From Proales similis (taxonomy: Eukaryota; Rotifera; Eurotatoria; Ploima; Proalidae): 64,000 bases of DNA. The stretch lies in NCBI GenBank assembly GCA_019059635.1, contig JAGVRJ010000006.1:1674001-1738000 (forward strand). The letters are read 5' to 3'. Under the pieces are notes generated by a model. The model was not told where the DNA came from, did no database searches, and was given only the letters and a program-made list of their open reading frames with translations. The first letter of the stretch is position 1, and every line of letters begins with the position of its first letter. This document shows, one piece after another, positions 10,165-21,086 of this stretch. The translations under genes were made by a program, and so were the position numbers.

Positions 10165-12745
10165 TTACTTTTTGTAGGTTGCTTCAAAGGCGCCTGAGTC
10201 TTCCATGCTTGAACCTTGAAATGTGGACGGCTCGTGTCTTGACTTGCTCCTTGATCGACGTCGCCGCTTCTTCTCGTTGAACACTTGACCTGGCTTAGGC
10301 TTGACCAGCTCGAGCACTCGTGACACCTCTCGTTCGGCCATTAGGCTCGTTCCTCCAGCGCTGTCCTCCAGCACGACTCGTTCGTAGACCTTGTCGCTTT
10401 TCAAAGACCCGCTTTGAGCGTCACGTGTGCCCGACACTGAACGTGAATAGTTCAGATCCAAGTAGGCCTTATCGGGTGTGCTTGACGGAATGGTGGAGAA
10501 TACTTCTCGATTGAAACTTTGATCGAGCGTCATGTTTGACTTGGAGGCCGAAAAGCCGAGCTGAGTTCGCATAAAGTCTGGCAACGGAACAATCACTTGA
10601 GGCATGTCCGATCTCTCACTTACTCGGCTAGAGCCAAGGACGCTTGGTTTCGCCTGCTTATGATGAGCCGATATGCTCTCAATGCTCTTCTCGTGTTCGC
10701 TCAAAGCTCGGCGCCAGTCGTGCCGTTCGTTTGTGAACTCGGCTGGCTTGGCTTGGTCGTAGCCGATGCGCGGCATCATGTAGTTGAACTTGGACCAGAA
10801 CTTGGAATCGTCCAGTCGCAAAAGTTCAACTTTGCGCAGGGCGCAGTTGAAGCGCAATATCGACTTGACTCGGCCGACAAAAGTTCTTCTCACTCTACCA
10901 AGTCCGGTTTGCTTATCATACTGCCGTTTAAGCTCATCTTCTTCATACGGATCGTAATCGTCTCTTCTTTCCAATTCGTCCAGAGCGGCCCGTAAACGCT
11001 GTTCGGGTATTTCGCCTGCGTCCAGGGCGATCAGGACACAAGACGAATCGTTCAAGCAAATGTCTTTGAGTAGAGAGCGAAATCGAGCGTTTTGCCACTC
11101 GTACTCATAAAAGCGACGGGTGAAGAGGAGAACAATTCGCTTGGAGCCGCGCAGGCTTTTTTCACCGTCTCGGTTCACTCTGCCGCCAGTTTTACGCAAC
11201 GGACCGAACCTGTGAATTTTGAAATTGTTCTCCAGCTGGGCGAGTCGGGCAATAAACTCTTCGTCGATCCACTGCTCGTTGTGATCGTTGAAGCAGACGG
11301 TAGCATCGTAGAGCTTATCACTGTCTTTCCTGTCGGGTCTGAGACACGGGCACAGGACGACATTGAGCATTGAGCTCAAGTGAAGCTGACAAGTTCGACC
11401 GAAGCAAAAGGCGAATCCGATGAGAAGCGCCATGGCAGACAACGGCAAACCGAGCGCCAGCAAAACAAGCCAAAATGCCATGGAATAGTCAGACGGCGTT
11501 TGAGCAAACCCGTCTGGTTCGCTCGAATTGCTGATTTTCAACATTTTACGAGTAAAATTGGCCGGCGCATAGGTAGGAATCATGAGCGAGATTTTCTTTG
11601 ACAATTCGTTCTTAATCTGCTCCTTGATTCTGGTCTTGTTCTTCTTCTCTCTTATCGATTCCTCATTGACCTAGTTTAACAAAGAAAACATGAAACAGGT
11701 GTTGAAGGTTCGGTCAGACGAACAAGAAGAGAAAGCTCACCTCGCAGTCATACTCAAAGACGTAGACGGGCTCAAAGAAGCTTGAACAATAGAGCTGATA
11801 AATCGGTCGTGAGAGAATGACCGATGAGGAGAAATTGCGGAACCATGATGTAGTCATGTACTTTTGCTCTTTGGAGCAAAAGCATTGAAATGTGCGCACA
11901 AGATTGCTTTGTCTGAGATCGTAGTTGGACAATTGGTTCAAAAATAGCTGAAAGTCGTTTTGATTTTTAATGCCGTACTGCAGCAGATTCTCATCGCCCA
12001 GATATTGGAGCTTGTTGTTGGTGGCGTCCAGGTAGCGATTGTTCAACATGCCGAATCTGAACGGCTGCTCGTCGAACGATCGCCGCATAGGGTTCGTGAG
12101 TCTCTCGATCGGGTTCATTTGCAGATCGATCCTCAAGTTGGCCGACGGCAAACTGAGCGGCCAGAGAATGTCCAACTCTTTTATTTGGTTGAACGCCAGG
12201 CCCAAGAACTCGAGATTTGGAAACCGGCTCGTGTCGTCTGGTCTCAGAAACACATCACTCTCCACGAACGGGATTTGGTTGCCGGTCAAATTAAGAGATA
12301 AGAGGCGTGAGGCGAGCGAATTGTCAAAGTCGCTTGCTTTCAGTCCGGCGTCGATTTGATTGCTCGACAGATCTATTCTGGTCAGAGAGTTCAAACACGC
12401 GAGCTCTTTGAACGGCTTGCCGAGCGTTTGAATGTAATTAAAGCTCAAATCCAAATAATTTATGTACTTGAACGGACACAGCTGCTCGTGAGGGATGCGA
12501 GTATAGAAATTGGGCGACAGATCGATTTCAGTAAATTCGTTCGGATCGTTTATATAAGCGCCGGGAAATTGGGCATCGACCTGGTCGAGTTGTTCACAGT
12601 TGAATTGGAATATGACGCGCCATCTGTTCATGCTGACTGGAATAGTGAGCTTGTTGGCAACGCAAGGCTCTTGCTGCTGCTCGAGCGTCCATGAAACACA
12701 GGCAAGCAGCAGTAGACTTGCGCCATGCAGCCATCCCTGAGCCAT
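10165..12745 (-). CDS. Toll-like receptor 1 of a tandem pair (LRR-TM-TIR)
   Basis: Single-pass innate immune receptor of 836 residues. Exon 1 (11741-12745) encodes a signal peptide (from MAQGWLHG), about six leucine-rich repeats (LDLSFNYIQTL, IDLSSNQI, LNLTGNQI, LGLAFNQIK) and a C-terminal cysteine cap. A 70-base GT-AG intron follows. Exon 2 (10165-11670) encodes a juxtamembrane segment, the TM helix (~397-425), and a TIR domain with box 1 LYDATVCFND, a core KRIVLLFTRRFYE and box 3 FW in DDSKFWSKFNYMMPRIG. The usual box 2 RD.xPG is not recognisable. A ~220-residue charged tail follows, ending in an Arg/Lys/Ser-rich stretch. The upstream ATG is chosen because it opens directly into the signal peptide. 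It is a paralogue of the gene at 14510-17353, sharing domain order and intron site. Confidence 0.92.
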
Positions 12746-13085
12746 TCTAACTTGCAGCAAGCAAACTAATTATCGAAATAAAAGAATGTTTACGAGTGAG
12801 CTGCTTTAAACGGCCAGCATAGAGGTCAAAATCATTCATTAGCGACCAAGGGGCAGTTTTGAATAGCACACTTTCTAAAATACAGACCCAAATATCCTCG
12901 CTGTACACTCAAATCTCTAAACTCGCACAGACACAGGCACACAAGTACACAATTAAATAGAGCACTTGAATGAACATTAACGTTCAAAGTGGACACCTTA
13001 CTCCCACCGCCACCTCAATTCGCTCTTTCATTCTTTCTTTTATTCTATTTTTGTTTCTGATTGAATGGCTCCAGTCGGCCTCTGT

Positions 13086-13500
13086 TTAAGCTAGATCGCG
13101 GATGATGACTAGCGGGCTCGCTTGTGGACCGCAGAATTCGAAATGCGATTTCTGCTCGACATTGTCGGGCTCAAAATCTTGGGGAGTGAGATGAAATGCA
13201 TAATGCGTGCAAAGCTGGCTTTCATTCATGATCAAATTCCGGCTCTGAAATTAGAAAGGAAGAAGATCGATGGAGGGTAGGCCCTTTTAGCTATGAGCCA
13301 AACAATAGGTACAGCCAGAGAAAAATCAATCGACACGCTGGTTTTTAGTTCAAAGTCAGTAAACGAATGCAGGCAATGAAAAGAGAAAGAGAGAGAGTTA
13401 CGTCATCGAATTGTGGCGGTAGTCCACTATTGCCCAGGATCTCAAATAATAGACCGCGGGTTCTTGATCGAATGGAAAATAAATAATTAGTGGCGCTTGT
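13086..13500 (-). CDS. Unidentified partial gene, last two exons
   Basis: I do not recognise this gene. An open stretch at 13402-13500 (ending LGNSGLPPQFDD) joins in frame, through a 157-base GT-AG intron (13245-13401), to 13086-13244, which reads HLTPQDFEPDNVEQKSHFEF and ends PLVIIRDLA before a TAA. The joined stretch is non-repetitive and looks like folded-domain protein. No start codon is in the open part, so more exons should lie upstream, toward 14.4 kb on the minus strand, but I could not find them. It sits between the two Toll-like receptors and could also be an untranslated or decayed fragment. Confidence 0.4.
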
Positions 13501-14509
13501 TCAATCAGTAGGAAAGCACCGTTTAATCGAGGCTGGATGCTGCTATAGTGACACATAAAAGAAAGAGAGCGCCAAGAAGCGAGCAATGACTCGTTGGATT
13601 GAGTTGACCTAGTCAAAACACAGAGAGAGGTTGAAGCTAGTGATTGAAAAAGCAAACTAGTTGTGATTGAATGAACGATCGCGAGGACAAACAAAATGAG
13701 AGAAAAACTTCGACTTTGAACCAGCGAGCGTTGCCAACGAGCGGCTAAACGAAGCGCTGCGAAATTTTTTCGTTTTTTTCTTTTTGAATTTGAACTCCCT
13801 CCCGCTCTCTCTCTCTCTCCCTCTCATTAAACAGCCAGAAAATAAATGACCAAATATGATTATATAAATAAACAAGAGTCGGGCTTTTAAGGGCTTATTC
13901 GGTTTCAAGCCAGGCGCTTGAATTGGAACGATGACTCTCAAGCTGAGTATTGGTCAAAAAGAACAACAACAACATGGACCAAGTCCGACCGAGCGAAAAA
14001 ATGACTGAAACGTCAGACGCATTCACAGAACAGACACACTCACACGCGCAGATGTTTTTGTTTTATTGATTAGTTGCTAACGACGAATGCAGGCTAGAAG
14101 CAGGACCGGCGGTCATTAGGTAGGATTGGGCCAGTCATTTAAATCCTCTTAAAATAAAAGTGAGCGCTTGCGCCAAACAGAAAGAGCGAGAGAGGAGAGA
14201 GGCTGAGAAAAAAGGAGACGCTCTGCTCGGGCCTGAATTTGACATAAGCAGTCGGAAACGAGCGACCACACGATCGGCCGCGATCGGAACTGGCTCAGTG
14301 GAAAAATTAGCTCAATCAGGCTTAAATTAAACCATTCGATCGATCGAGGCATCTCTAAGTCAAGTCATCTGTTCGTGAATTAGTGAAAAATATAAACGCT
14401 TTTATTTGATTAAACGTGGACGAGAAGAAAGAGAAAGATATCAATGGTATGGCGCGCAGTCCAGCTGTGGTTCTCAACATTTGCCTGAACGGGGCTGAAC
14501 GGGTTGGAC
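13501..14509. other. Intergenic region between the tandem TLR genes
   Basis: About 1 kb with CT/GA-rich tracts near 13805-13825 and no assembled exon. It may hold upstream exons of the partial gene at 13086-13500 and the 3' UTR of the TLR at 14510-17353. Confidence 0.35.
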
Positions 14510-17353
14510 TCAATGATCGCGAGCGGTTGAAGTGTTACTGTCGCCGGATGCTTGGTCCGGCTCAATTTGTTTAGTTCGCTTTCGGCTCTTCTTTGACTGC
14601 TTACGGCGGCGACTCTGCTTTCCAATTAAATTCTCACTTGACTCGTTGCCTTCTTGGCTCGGCGTTTCAGATTGCGGATATTTGGTGGGCGCGTCTGCCG
14701 ATATAATTACTCGCTTTCTTGGCATTTTGAATTTCTCTTTGCCGTCATTTCTGAACATGAACTGCTGCTCGCTCGACGACTCAAAGTTCTCCGGCAAATT
14801 TATGTTCAAGTTATTCTCGTAGGCCTCTCGGCTTTGCATGGGTGGCTTCGAACGACCATGCCGTTCATCTGAGTGGTCGCGCCCGCCCAAGCTTGTTCGC
14901 ATATCGTTCGGAATTACGATCTTGGGCATCACATTGCGTCGGCTGCTTGGCAACGGCGATTCATCGCTGCTATTTTGATCGATTCTCACTGTATGCAAAC
15001 TCGGCTCGATCGGCCTTCTCGCTCGTTCGCCCGGCTCTTGCGATTTGACTCCGAATCTGTTCAAATAGTTTTTCTCGTCGCCGCTTATTGGTGATATCGT
15101 CAGTCCGACCGGCTCATAGTTACTGCTCACTGGCTCGAGGCTGATGAGTTTATTCCAAAAATTGTCTTCGATTATTATCTCGTCGGTTGTGCTGTTCGAC
15201 TCGGGCTCTGGATTGCGAGGCGTGTACTCAGTTGGCACTTCGATATACGATCGATGGCTGCGCCTGGCCGAACTGGCCGTGTCTCTCAGTTCAGTAATAA
15301 GCGGCAGTTCGTTCTCAATTACGTACGACGGTCTCTTGATCGGCGGCGGCGGAGGCTCTTCAGAAGGCGTTGGCGATTCTTCATCTCGCCTCATCTTCTT
15401 GTAGGTTCGACCACTTTTTGCTGAAGCTGCCTTCTCAGCAGCTGCGGTCTCAGACTTGGAAGCCACCACTTCGGTTGATCCTTTCTTTGTATCTACCATT
15501 GGCATTATGAAATTGAACGACTGCCAGAAATGGCTGCTCTCCCATCTCAGCGGCTCGACGTCCTTCAAGCCGATGTTGTACTTGACATTGTCGGCCAACT
15601 TTCGACGCACTTTGGCGCCGCCTCTCAGCTCTTCGGTGCCTTCAAGTTTCTTTATGGCCAAAGTGCTCTCTGCCCTTGAGTCCTCGCCGATTTGAACCGG
15701 CACTATGACACAGTAAGGATCAGTCTCTTTCAGTTTTCTCACTAACTCTTCCAGCTCGCCGCTCCAGGCCTTGTCGAGAAAGTTCTTTGTCATAACGAGC
15801 ACAACTCTCTTCGACGAACTTATGGCTTCCGCTTGCATCTTTTCTGGCTTGTTACTGCCGAGCAGGACTTTGTTTATCTTGTAATTGCGTCCGTGCTCGA
15901 ACAACTGAGGAATGAAAATCTCTTCAATCCAGAGTTGATCGTCGTCCACATATACGATGCTTGCGTCGTACGTTTTGCCCGCCTTTTTAGCTTGTTTGCT
16001 CTCGTCCGGCCGACAGCATTTGCAGATATTTTGATAAATGATCGAGTCACAGCAAGCAAAGCAGGCTCGACCACAACAGCACACAATCAATAGCAAACAG
16101 ACCAAGAGCAGAGGAATCAGCAAGAGGAATAGAAGAAAGAGCTGGCTATTAGAAGCGGCATCTGTTGAGGCTGCCCTGGTCGTCTCGCCGCTCAGTCCGC
16201 CGGTGGGATTGGTGACCACTTGGCTCGAACTCTCAGCAGCCGTTGATCCAGCCGTGGTTGGTCCAGCAGTTGTTGGCTGTGTTCCGATGAACTTAATTCG
16301 CGCAATTTTTTCCAAAAAAATAATTAAACTCAAGTAGAGCTTGCTTTCGCTTACCGAACAGTTGAAGTCAAATATGCTCACGTTGGCGATGTTTGAGCAC
16401 TTGAGCTGATAAATTGGCGCATCGGTGTTATCCAAAGAGCTGGAAAAGTTCTGATACCAGAACACGGTGTACAAGCCGGTCTGGGCCGGACAGTCGCAGA
16501 CAAGTAGGTTGTTGCTTTGTCGCAGGTCGAAATTGGACAATTTGAACAAAAATTGCTGAAAATCGTCGGCCGTGTTGAGGAAATATTGCAAAAGATTTGA
16601 GTCGTCAAGTTTGGTGAGAAGGTTGTCGGTGGCGTCCACTTGACGATTTTGAACCATTGGCAAGAAGATCGAGTCGTTGAATGAGCGGCCAAGCGGGTTG
16701 ACTAACGAGTCGATTGGGTTCTGCTGAAGCTGAACTCGAAGATTGCTGCTCGGTATGGACATGGGCCAAAGCAGATCGAGTTGTCTTATTCTATTTCGTT
16801 GCAGCTCGATTAGTTGCAAGTTTAAAAAGCGGCTGGTTCCGTCTGATTTTATAAATAGCTGCGATTCGATCGATGGTATCAGATTGTCGCTTAAATAGAG
16901 CCTTTCGAGTCGAGCGGCCAGAGCGTCGTCAAAGTCAGTGGCAAGCAGAGGAGTGTCGATCAAGTTGTAAGAGAGATCCAGCTGCCGGAGCGAGCCCAAG
17001 CATGACAAGTCTTTAAAGCGATTGGTTAAATTCTGAATCTGGTTAAAGCTCAGATCCAGCAAATAGATGTTGACGAACGGACATAGCTGAGCGGTCGGCA
17101 ACTGGTCGAAAAAGTTGGGCGATAGGTCGAGCTCGTTGTACTCGGTTTGACTTGACCCGTTGTCGATCGGAATGGTCGGGTTCGGATCTGTGCCGGTGAA
17201 GCATTTGAAGCGAAGCACGACCCTGCTCACAGGCGTCACTGGATACTCGATCTTTTCCACAAGGCAGTTGGTCGCTGCTTGCGCATTTAGACAACCGCTC
17301 AGATTGGCAATCACTGCCACAATGAACATTATGGTGAGGCCGTTTGCTGCCAT
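14510..17353 (-). CDS. Toll-like receptor 2 of a tandem pair (LRR-TM-TIR, long tail)
   Basis: A receptor of up to 947 codons, 926 if the probable in-frame intron at 16292-16354 is removed. Order: signal peptide (from MAANGLTIMF), leucine-rich repeats closely matching the neighbouring TLR (ELDLSPNFFDQLP, LLDLSFNQIQNL, LDLSYNLID), a cysteine cap (NNLLVCDCP), a Ser/Thr-rich juxtamembrane stalk, a TM of mostly Leu followed by a Cys cluster, then a TIR domain: TYDASIVYVDDDQ as box 1, KRVVLVMTKNFLDKAW, and SSHFWQSFNFIMP as box 3. Box 2 is not canonical. The cytosolic tail (~300 residues) has a proline run, charged segments and a final Arg/Lys-rich block. Extracellular Asn-X-Ser/Thr sites are common. 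The intron falls at the same point as in the paralogue. Confidence 0.92.
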   Translation of the reverse strand: MAANGLTIMFIVAVIANLSGCLNAQAATNCLVEKIEYPVTPVSRVVLRFKCFTGTDPNPTIPIDNGSSQTEYNELDLSPNFFDQLPTAQLCPFVNIYLLDLSFNQIQNLTNRFKDLSCLGSLRQLDLSYNLIDTPLLATDFDDALAARLERLYLSDNLIPSIESQLFIKSDGTSRFLNLQLIELQRNRIRQLDLLWPMSIPSSNLRVQLQQNPIDSLVNPLGRSFNDSIFLPMVQNRQVDATDNLLTKLDDSNLLQYFLNTADDFQQFLFKLSNFDLRQSNNLLVCDCPAQTGLYTVFWYQNFSSSLDNTDAPIYQLKCSNIANVSIFDFNCSVSESKLYLSLIIFLEKIARIKFIGTQPTTAGPTTAGSTAAESSSQVVTNPTGGLSGETTRAASTDAASNSQLFLLFLLLIPLLLVCLLLIVCCCGRACFACCDSIIYQNICKCCRPDESKQAKKAGKTYDASIVYVDDDQLWIEEIFIPQLFEHGRNYKINKVLLGSNKPEKMQAEAISSSKRVVLVMTKNFLDKAWSGELEELVRKLKETDPYCVIVPVQIGEDSRAESTLAIKKLEGTEELRGGAKVRRKLADNVKYNIGLKDVEPLRWESSHFWQSFNFIMPMVDTKKGSTEVVASKSETAAAEKAASAKSGRTYKKMRRDEESPTPSEEPPPPPIKRPSYVIENELPLITELRDTASSARRSHRSYIEVPTEYTPRNPEPESNSTTDEIIIEDNFWNKLISLEPVSSNYEPVGLTISPISGDEKNYLNRFGVKSQEPGERARRPIEPSLHTVRIDQNSSDESPLPSSRRNVMPKIVIPNDMRTSLGGRDHSDERHGRSKPPMQSREAYENNLNINLPENFESSSEQQFMFRNDGKEKFKMPRKRVIISADAPTKYPQSETPSQEGNESSENLIGKQSRRRKQSKKSRKRTKQIEPDQASGDSNTSTARDH

Positions 17354-19428
17354 CTCTTGCTACTTTGAATCGAGTCAATTATTCGCCTCGCACTTCATTA
17401 AATCCGATCAGAACAGCTCTTAATCAAAAGTCAAAATCCAAATGATTAAGAGTAAATTCCAATTTGATTGGAAATGGAAGCAAATATAATCGTTAAGTGT
17501 TGCATGGCAGAATTGAAAATTTCTGCCTTCCTAGCAACAGCAAACTAGCAGAAAAGGAGAGAGAACGAGAGCGTGTGAGAGAGAGAGAGCGAATTGTTGC
17601 TCAACTGACAATGAGCGTAATGAAGAGTTGAGGAACTAGAGTCGAGTCCGATCGCAAATAGAATAAAAAAACGACCCGTAGCTTGACCAGCAAATTAGCC
17701 TAATCAGTTGGTCAATAAGTAATGAATCGATCGGTGAGCAAACGAAAATATTGCGAATTAAAAGCCAAGAGAAACCAAGCAGCCGCATAGTTCACCATCA
17801 GAAGGAGCCTGCTTGTTGTTGAAATCGCTGTAAGGTTTGAGTGCTCATTTTTTATTTATGAGCTAAAACGTTTAAGCTGCAAACACACACACACACACAC
17901 ACCGAGCACCATTTACCCGCATTGAGAGAAAGAGACAGGCGTGCGTGTGCAAACACATTCAGAATGAAAGAGTCGCTAAAAAACCAATAAAAATCAACTG
18001 CCAGGTAAAAAGCAAATTCAGAGGCCGAAACGGCAGCACATTCAATTTGTGCATACCCGCCTGTGTGTGTGTGTGTGCCAAGGCGATGATATAATATTTA
18101 TCATAGCAACCAGTGGCTGACGACATGATGCAAAACTGTTGATGATGAGCTGAATAATGTTTCATTTCCTCTTGTATTTTCTCTCTCTCTGTCTTTGTTA
18201 GAATTCTTGTCTGCTGGATAATAAATTACTGAAGAGCTAAAAAACAAAATAGAAAAAAAATAGACACACACAGAGACTCGATTAGAACAAAAGAAAAGGA
18301 GCAAAATAATGGAAACTGCCTTGTCACGATAAGTAATGAACATTTTAAAGAAAAAAGCCAAGCGAGCACGTAGCCTCGAGTCAAGACGGCCAACTCGTTG
18401 AGCTCCATAAGAGCAGAGAAAGAGAGCGGCCAAGTCAAATATGAAAAGGATATGCGGTCTTGTTCAAATATTTGACTGCAGCTAATAGTGGAATAAATTG
18501 CAGAATTCTTCTCTTCTTTTTTTTTTAAATTAGTCAACTCGCCACTATTTGGTTAGCCAGCGTTGACCGAGCCTGGCCCTTTCTATTTCAATAAAAGAAA
18601 ACGCGACAAGCGAATCCGACCACCGCTTGCATACACGCTTCGCCCTCGAATGAGCGGCAATTTACACCAAAATCGCAAGTGCAATCACGGCTTACTAAAT
18701 TCGGTCGCTTTTTTTCTCCACTTCTGCTTCAAAAAGACGACGGTTCGTCTTGACGCTTTGAAGCGCTCGATTCCGCCGCATTACGTAATTAACAGCGAAC
18801 GTGGCTTCTGCTGTTTAGAAACTAGAAAGAAAACAGCAATTGTAGGCATTTGCAAGCACTTCAATGTTGAAGTCGAACATTTACAAGCAATAACAAAAGA
18901 ATTTGCTTGTAAAAAGTAACAAACGGTTCAACGAACGCAATCAGAAACAACAAAGTCTTGAGCAATCGGCAAAAAAGCATGTTGCTACAAGCAATATCCC
19001 CTTTAATATTTCTGGTCCTTTTAGTCGACAAATTGAATCGATATTGGGCCCATTCAGCTTCGCCTTGATCTGTGTTCCTCTTTTTCGCTAATTCCGCTCT
19101 TGGATCACGTTTCCCTGTATTTTTCTTATTCTCGTTGCTTTCGGCTTTCATTTTACTTTGGCGAAGCAAACCCGACTTGTTAGAGAAAGTTGAATTATTA
19201 TGCATTGTTATACTATGCAGTTTGAATTCAACGCCCAGTTTGATTAGAAATCCTAAAAATAGAATTGATGGGCCGCCGTTCGTCCTGATCCTTAAATGTG
19301 AGTCTAGCGTGAGAAGATTATTTTCTGTCACCCATCAGCCAGGTCTAGGGTTGGTAAAGTGCATTTATCTGCCTAGTAGGATCAAGTAAACTCCTGTCTG
19401 AATTTGACAGGTGTTCATTCTAACTGGC
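17354..19428. other. Intergenic region, no gene seen
   Basis: About 2 kb with a (CA)n run near 17883-17902, a (TG)n run near 18063-18077 and AT-rich sequence. Open frames are short, lysine- or phenylalanine-rich and without recognisable motifs on either strand, so I annotate no gene. Confidence 0.4.
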
Positions 19429-19434
19429 TATAAA
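19429..19434 (+). promoter_or_regulatory. TATA box of modular secreted gene 1
   Basis: TATAAA lies 48 bases before the ATG at 19482, giving an expected 5' UTR of only about 20 bases. The paralogue has the same arrangement. Confidence 0.7.
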
Positions 19435-19481
19435 GGAGGAATGGTTCACGAGTGGGCTTTTAAACTGAAAAAACGAAGAAA

Positions 19482-20441
19482 ATGAAATATTTGGCCATCC
19501 TTCTCGTCACCTTTTCGATCGCTGCGGCTTTGCCCATGGAGCCCAAGCCCTTGGTTGTTCTCAACGATGTAATTTCACCGACGAACCAATCGATCTCGAG
19601 TTTAAACTAGTCAACAATTCAACTAGTTGAGCCAGCTGCAGCCATTGTTCGATAAAATCCCAGCCCAAATTTTGCAATTGTTGAACCAGATCATCACAAA
19701 TCTGCCCTTCAAAGGAATTGGCGATTTCATCCAGCAGAATCTGCCAACTATCATCAACGCAGCCATTTCAGGTAGGTTTTATTCAGTTCTTATTGATTAG
19801 ACACAGAGACAGAAAGATTTTCTCAAAGTCATCAGCATTTTCGGCAAGCGGGACGTCACCGACGCAGCCTTCTTGCTTGTAATATATTTGTTTTGAGCTG
19901 GAGCTGTTCTCTTGAGTTTAAAACTTCATCTCGATTCAGAACTTCTTGAACCAGATCCTCAGCGGCCAATTGGTTATCTCCCCCCAGACTGTGGTAATTG
20001 TTTAAATCAACATCAAAGATGCCATTCATGGGCAGCCAATTCGTTTTCAAGACGCAGCTCACTAGCTTGGAACAGAAATATCCGACCGAAAGCGCTGAAC
20101 TGACTCAGATCTTTACATTTTACAACAGCGGCCAAATTGGACTCATCACCGTCGTGGTTAGTGAACGCGCTCCTTCTCGCTTCACTCTGAAATGAATCGG
20201 CATAACGATTGTAGCAACGAGTTACCTCGCTTGCTACCAAATACCCGGCTTTTTTCGCTGAAGTTAATCAGATTCTCAACTTCAAACCCCGAGATGCCAG
20301 CGACATCATCACCACCATTATTCAATTTATCCCGACTGTGATCAGCGGTAAAACACTGGATCATCATCAAAATTTAACTTGCTTCTCTGATCTGGCTCTT
20401 TATGAACTCCGATTTCAGTGATCAGCTTGTTCGGAAGATAA
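19482..20441 (+). CDS. Modular secreted helical protein 1 (unrecognised family)
   Basis: I do not recognise this family. Seven exons (19482-19568, 19627-19771, 19817-19878, 19940-19993, 20058-20156, 20215-20347, 20419-20441) join in frame to 200 residues. A clear signal peptide (MKYLAILLVTFSIAAALP) precedes amphipathic, Leu/Ile/Gln-rich helices. Exons 3-6 form one module of about 115 residues, flanked by phase-1 introns: an ISIFGKRD block, a short NFLNQILSGQL helix, an LTSLEQKYP helix pair, then QRVTSLATKYPAFF followed by PTVIS. The protein ends VISLFGR, a cut-off copy of the module's first block. There are no cysteines in most modules and no membrane segment. A TATA box lies upstream and AATAAA at 20476-20481. 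Function unknown; the role is extracellular by inference. It is a paralogue of the next gene. Confidence 0.75.
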
Positions 20442-20475
20442 ACAGCGCCTTATTAGAGTATCAGTATTGAATTTA

Positions 20476-20481
20476 AATAAA
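20476..20481 (+). terminator. Polyadenylation signal AATAAA (modular secreted gene 1)
   Basis: A canonical signal 35 bases after the stop at 20441, consistent with a short 3' UTR. It supports the exon model ending at that stop. Confidence 0.65.
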
Positions 20482-21026
20482 CAATGATGCAAAGCTAAAA
20501 AATACTTTGCTCTTTGACCTTGGGCTCCAAAGATTGGCATTTTTAGTTGACACGTTAAAAAATACCGATGGAAAGCAGTAGGGGAAATAATCTAGGATTG
20601 AGAGAAAAAAAAATCCAACTTAGCGTCAGATTTTTAGTTTGCTTGCATCGAACGATGATTTTTGCAGCTGTGATTATTTGCCTTCTAAATCTCGAGCTCG
20701 AGTTTCATAAGAGAATTTGAAAGTTTTTATCAAATTCTAATCATTCCCGCACACGAGACAGAAAAGGCTTAAGGTCACGACTAGAGCCTAAGATTGGCAA
20801 TTGATGAACACTCCTGAAGCACGCACTTTCTCTATCGTCTGGCTAGAAACGATAGATTGCAATCGGTTTCTACTGATTTTCACAGTAGAAAATGGGCTTC
20901 GAACTGTGTGGGATGAGGTTGGGTAGCGATAAGTGATGCGTCGGCTAGCAAAATGTGGGATGCGTGCGTGAGATCTTTGGCACACGTTTAGCAATGGTTT
21001 CTGCTCAAAATGTGATAAACCGGGCG

Positions 21027-21032
21027 TATAAA
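21027..21032 (+). promoter_or_regulatory. TATA box of modular secreted gene 2
   Basis: TATAAA lies 55 bases upstream of the ATG at 21087, mirroring the first paralogue. TATA-driven short-leader genes are often strongly tissue-specific. Confidence 0.7.
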
Positions 21033-21086
21033 TAAAGCGATGCAGTAAATCAATTTTCACTCAATCTACGCACATAAGAACCAAGA

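Noticed and set aside
10165-11670. Second TLR exon starting independently at the internal KKISLMIP segment
   Set aside because: The GT-AG intron at 11671-11740 joins it in frame to the LRR exon, giving a complete receptor.
13398-13694. 98-codon minus frame beginning FVLAIVHSITTSLLF
   Set aside because: The joined exon model across 13245-13401 uses a different frame and gives longer plausible protein; this frame ends at the donor site.
18563-18919. 118-codon plus frame
   Set aside because: Biased composition without domain or signal features, and no flanking splice or polyA context.
19994-20018. A 25-base intron in secreted gene 1
   Set aside because: A later acceptor at 20057 gives a normal 64-base intron and an exon that aligns with the paralogue, so the ultra-short intron is not needed.
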